In this document: in pieces, positions 61,101-64,000 of the stretch
Layout of the letters: every line of letters begins with the position of its first letter
Position numbering within the stretch: the stretch's first letter is position 1
Origin: Corallium rubrum
Lineage: Eukaryota > Cnidaria > Anthozoa > Scleralcyonacea > Coralliidae
Assembly (NCBI GenBank): GCA_964035015.1
Contig: OZ036002.1
Span: forward strand, 14,966,199 to 15,030,198
DNA length: 64,000 bases
Direction of reading: 5' to 3'
Made by a program: the position numbers and the translations under genes
Notes under the pieces: model-generated
What the model was told of the DNA's origin: nothing
Databases searched by the model: none
Seen by the model: only the letters and a program-made list of their open reading frames with translations

Positions 61101-64000
61101 CCACAACGGCGGCTCATTGGTTCATTGTCTTTCATTTGAGAAGTCATTTCCAAAACTCGTTCTGCGTGTTTGTCAGGTCAGGAGACCTTGGCTGAATTGT
61201 TCGCACTGCTGCGTTAACAGAGCGCAAGGCACGTTTTTACTTTCGCTGACGTCTGTGACGGCTCATTGTCCATCACAAATATTTTGTTGCCACATTCTCC
61301 CTTACCGGCAATTTCAAAAAGAATTGCAAACGATCGACGTATAAACTGGGCAAAATAATGTAACATACATCTTTTCATATACCTCTGCACAAATAACACC
61401 TTTTCCATGCACTATAGCCACTAGTAAGTGTAAACGCTTTCCTCCAGCAACATCTTAAAAGAGCGCTATTATGACGTCATTAAAATAGTATGCTTATAAT
61501 AATTATTATTTAAGGAGATATACTTTTGTGCAGTTGCATGCAAAGGTTCATGAAATATCATATTGTATTTCTGTATAGTTGAGGAGAAAACACTTAAGCG
61601 AAATTGCCTCTTTTTTTTTTCAGACAATTAGTGACAAAACCTCTTCGGACACATTAAATAATAATTTATTTTATAGAAAATTACATAAACATAATCCGTT
61701 GACCCCCTCCCCCCTTTTCAATGTTGGTGTACAACAAGATCATGTAGTTAGGAAGGCATGTGTAATGTAGACAGCGATACTTTGGCCACTCAACATTGAA
61801 AGGGGGAGGGGGGAATATATCCTTTAATTAGGAGAAATGTCCGAAGGGTTTTGTCACTGATTGTCTGAAAACGAAAGGGTCTTATTTATACTACGGGTGA
61901 TCCTTTCGCTGACTTTCATCTTATTATTTTAGAGACGTTTATATGTCCAAACGTCCGAACTCCTGTTTTCACTGCGAAAACTATTTTATAAGATTTTGGT
62001 ACCTGTTTATTCCATATATTTACAATGGAGGGCGGTCGCAAGGGTGTGAAACTCGGGTCAATGCAGTGTTAATAGCTCGCGTATTCAGTTTTACGTTAAT
62101 AAACACGAAGCCATGAAAACAAGTAGAATATAGATACCCCTGAACGTGTGTCATGTTGCAATAACTATGTCCCTTGCGCATCTTATCTGTACGTTTTCGG
62201 TATTGCATTTACACGTGTTGTTTAAATATGACGTAGAAGGAGAGTCTGATCTTCAAGAGTCGTCTAATTAATTGCCGACACGGTTAACGATTTACACCTA
62301 TTTGAATAAAACTATTGAATATATATTAATTATGTTGAGTGTAAACCGTAAATCGTTCTCAAATTCATTAATAATTCATGAGATTTCGCTCAATCAGACA
62401 GCTCCATTCCGTAAAATACTGGTTTCTTCATCAAACACTAACGTTTCATTTCTGTTGCTTAAACAAGAAACACGATACGATTATCCGCAAGTCCCACAAC
62501 GGCGGCTCATTGGTTCATTGTCTTTCATTTGAGAAGTCATTTCCAAAACTCGTTCTGCGTGTTTGTCAGGTCAGGAGACCTTGGCTGAATTGTTCGCACT
62601 GCTGCGTTAACAGAGCGCAAGGCACGTTTTTACTTTCGCTGACGTCTGTGACGGCTCATTGTCCATCACAAATATTTTGTTGCCACATTCTCCCTTACCG
62701 GCAATTTCAAAAAGAATTGCAAACGATCGACGTATAAACTGGGCAAAATAATGTAACATACATCTTTTCATATACCTCTGCACAAATAACACCTTTTCCA
62801 TGCACTATAGCCACTAGTAAGTGTAAACGCTTTCCTCCAGCAACATCTTAAAAGAGCGCTATTATGACGTCATTAAAATAGTATGCTTATAATAATTATT
62901 ATTTAAGGAGATATACTTTTGTGCAGTTGCATGCAAAGGTTCATGAAATATCATATTGTATTTCTGTATAGTTGAGGAGAAAACACTTAAGCGAAATTGC
63001 CTCTTTTTTTTTCAGACAATTAGTGACAAAACCTCTTCGGACACATTAAATAATAATTTATTTTATAGAAAATTACATAAACATAATCCGTTGACCCCCT
63101 CCCCCCCCTTTTCAATGTTGGTGTACAACAAGATCATGTAGTTAGGAAGGCATGTGTAATGTAGACAGCGATACTTTGGCCACTCAACATTGAAAGGGGG
63201 AGGGGGGAATATATCCTTTAATTAGGAGAAATGTCCGAAGGGTTTTGTCACTGATTGTCTGAAAACGAAAGGGTCTTATTTATACTACGGGTGATCCTTT
63301 CGCTGACTTTCATCTTATTATTTTAGAGACGTTTATATGTCCAAACGTCCGAACTCCTGTTTTCACTGCGAAAACTATTTTATAAGATTTTGGTACCTGT
63401 TTATTCCATATATTTACAATGGAGGGCGGTCGCAAGGGTGTGAAACTCGGGTCAATGCAGTGTTAATAGCTCGCGTATTCAGTTTTACGTTAATAAACAC
63501 GAAGCCATGAAAACAAGTAGAATATAGATACCCCTGAACGTGTGTCATGTTGCAATAACTATGTCCCTTGCGCATCTTATCTGTACGTTTTCGGTATTGC
63601 ATTTACACGTGTTGTTTAAATATGACGTAGAAGGAGAGTCTGATCTTCAAGAGTCGTCTAATTAATTGCCGACACGGTTAACGATTTACACCTATTTGAA
63701 TAAAACTATTGAATATATATTAATTATGTTGAGTGTAAACCGTAAATCGTTCTCAAATTCATTAATAATTCATGAGATTTCGCTCAATCAGACAGCTCCA
63801 TTCCGTAAAATACTGGTTTCTTCATCAAACACTAACGTTTCATTTCTGTTGCTTAAACAAGAAACACGATACGATTATCCGCAAGTCCCACAACGGCGGC
63901 TCATTGGTTCATTGTCTTTCATTTGAGAAGTCATTTCCAAAACTCGTTCTGCGTGTTTGTCAGGTCAGGAGACCTTGGCTGAATTGTTCGCACTGCTGCG

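Larger units (their letters stand above)
44895..64000. repeat. Macrosatellite: tandem array of a ~1,393-bp unit
   Basis: Units start (at ACAATTAGTGACAAAACC) at 44895, 46290, 47682, 49076, 50471, 51865, 53258, 54653, 56045, 57439, 58833, 60226, 61624 and 63016, giving lengths of 1392-1398 bp. Thirteen are complete and the fourteenth is cut by the window end, so the array is longer. All are head-to-tail on the same strand. Differences seen are almost only homopolymer lengths (C-run near unit position 80-100, G-run near 175, T-run near the end), plus a C insertion (TATACTCACGG for TATACTACGG) in units 7 and 12 and an A in the C-run of unit 1. Each unit contains a TIR segment and a transposase relic. 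The 86- and 119-codon open frames repeated in each unit have no recognised domain and run antisense to the relic, so they are probably not genes. Confidence 0.98.

Noticed and set aside
44895..64000. CRISPR array, rDNA or snRNA/5S gene cluster
   Set aside because: The unit is ~1.39 kb with no spacer-repeat alternation; no conserved 5S, U1, U2, U5 or U6 sequence was recognised on either strand.

Overview
The window is eukaryotic, metazoan nuclear DNA: AT-rich, intron-like, with very low coding density and very many repeats. Repeat ends such as GGGGCTGTTTACATGA, LINE reverse-transcriptase fragments with motifs such as CHLAWHFCRA and KYGKHSIRYVGPFLW, and a tRNA-like SINE are of kinds I associate with anthozoan cnidarians, most likely a stony coral or relative. 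That assignment rests on pattern memory and was not searched. There are no bacterial operons, CRISPR arrays or rRNA genes.

Positions 1-31 kb: one probable protein-coding gene on the + strand is spread through transposon-filled introns. Candidate exons with good splice sites lie at 1829-2125, 10026-10191, 10883-10964, 17768-19183, 28931-29005 and 30083-30157. Their reading phases are compatible from one to the next. The big 17.8-19.2 kb exon carries a glycine-rich hydrophobic segment and a C-terminal pentapeptide-repeat region. The two 75-bp exons are a tandem duplication that includes flanking intron. The introns hold foldback elements and MITEs, two copies of a 1.3-1.5 kb repeat (7.9 and 12.0 kb), a tRNA-type SINE, SINE-like units ending in microsatellites, a LINE broken by nested insertions (19.6-24.1 kb), a 2-kb TIR element with a THAP-like relic (25.0-27.0 kb), and foldbacks with hammerhead-like or Penelope-like motifs (13.8 and 16.4 kb).

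Positions 31-44.9 kb: no convincing gene. The region holds minisatellites, a 455-bp trinucleotide tract, about a dozen foldback or TIR elements, a second LINE fragment (39.5-40.0 kb), a SINE-like unit with a long tail (40.9-41.2 kb) and a nested 950-bp inverted repeat (41.8-42.7 kb).

Positions 44,895-64,000: a tandem array of a ~1,393-bp unit, 13 complete copies plus a 14th cut by the window end, nearly identical except for homopolymer lengths. Each unit contains a ~250-bp TIR/MITE-like segment and, on the - strand, a decayed DDE transposase fragment (MDNEPSQ and PRSPDL motifs in different frames). The left edge of the array falls inside the MITE inverted repeat. This transposon-derived macrosatellite and the hydrophobic/pentapeptide gene are the two most interesting things here.
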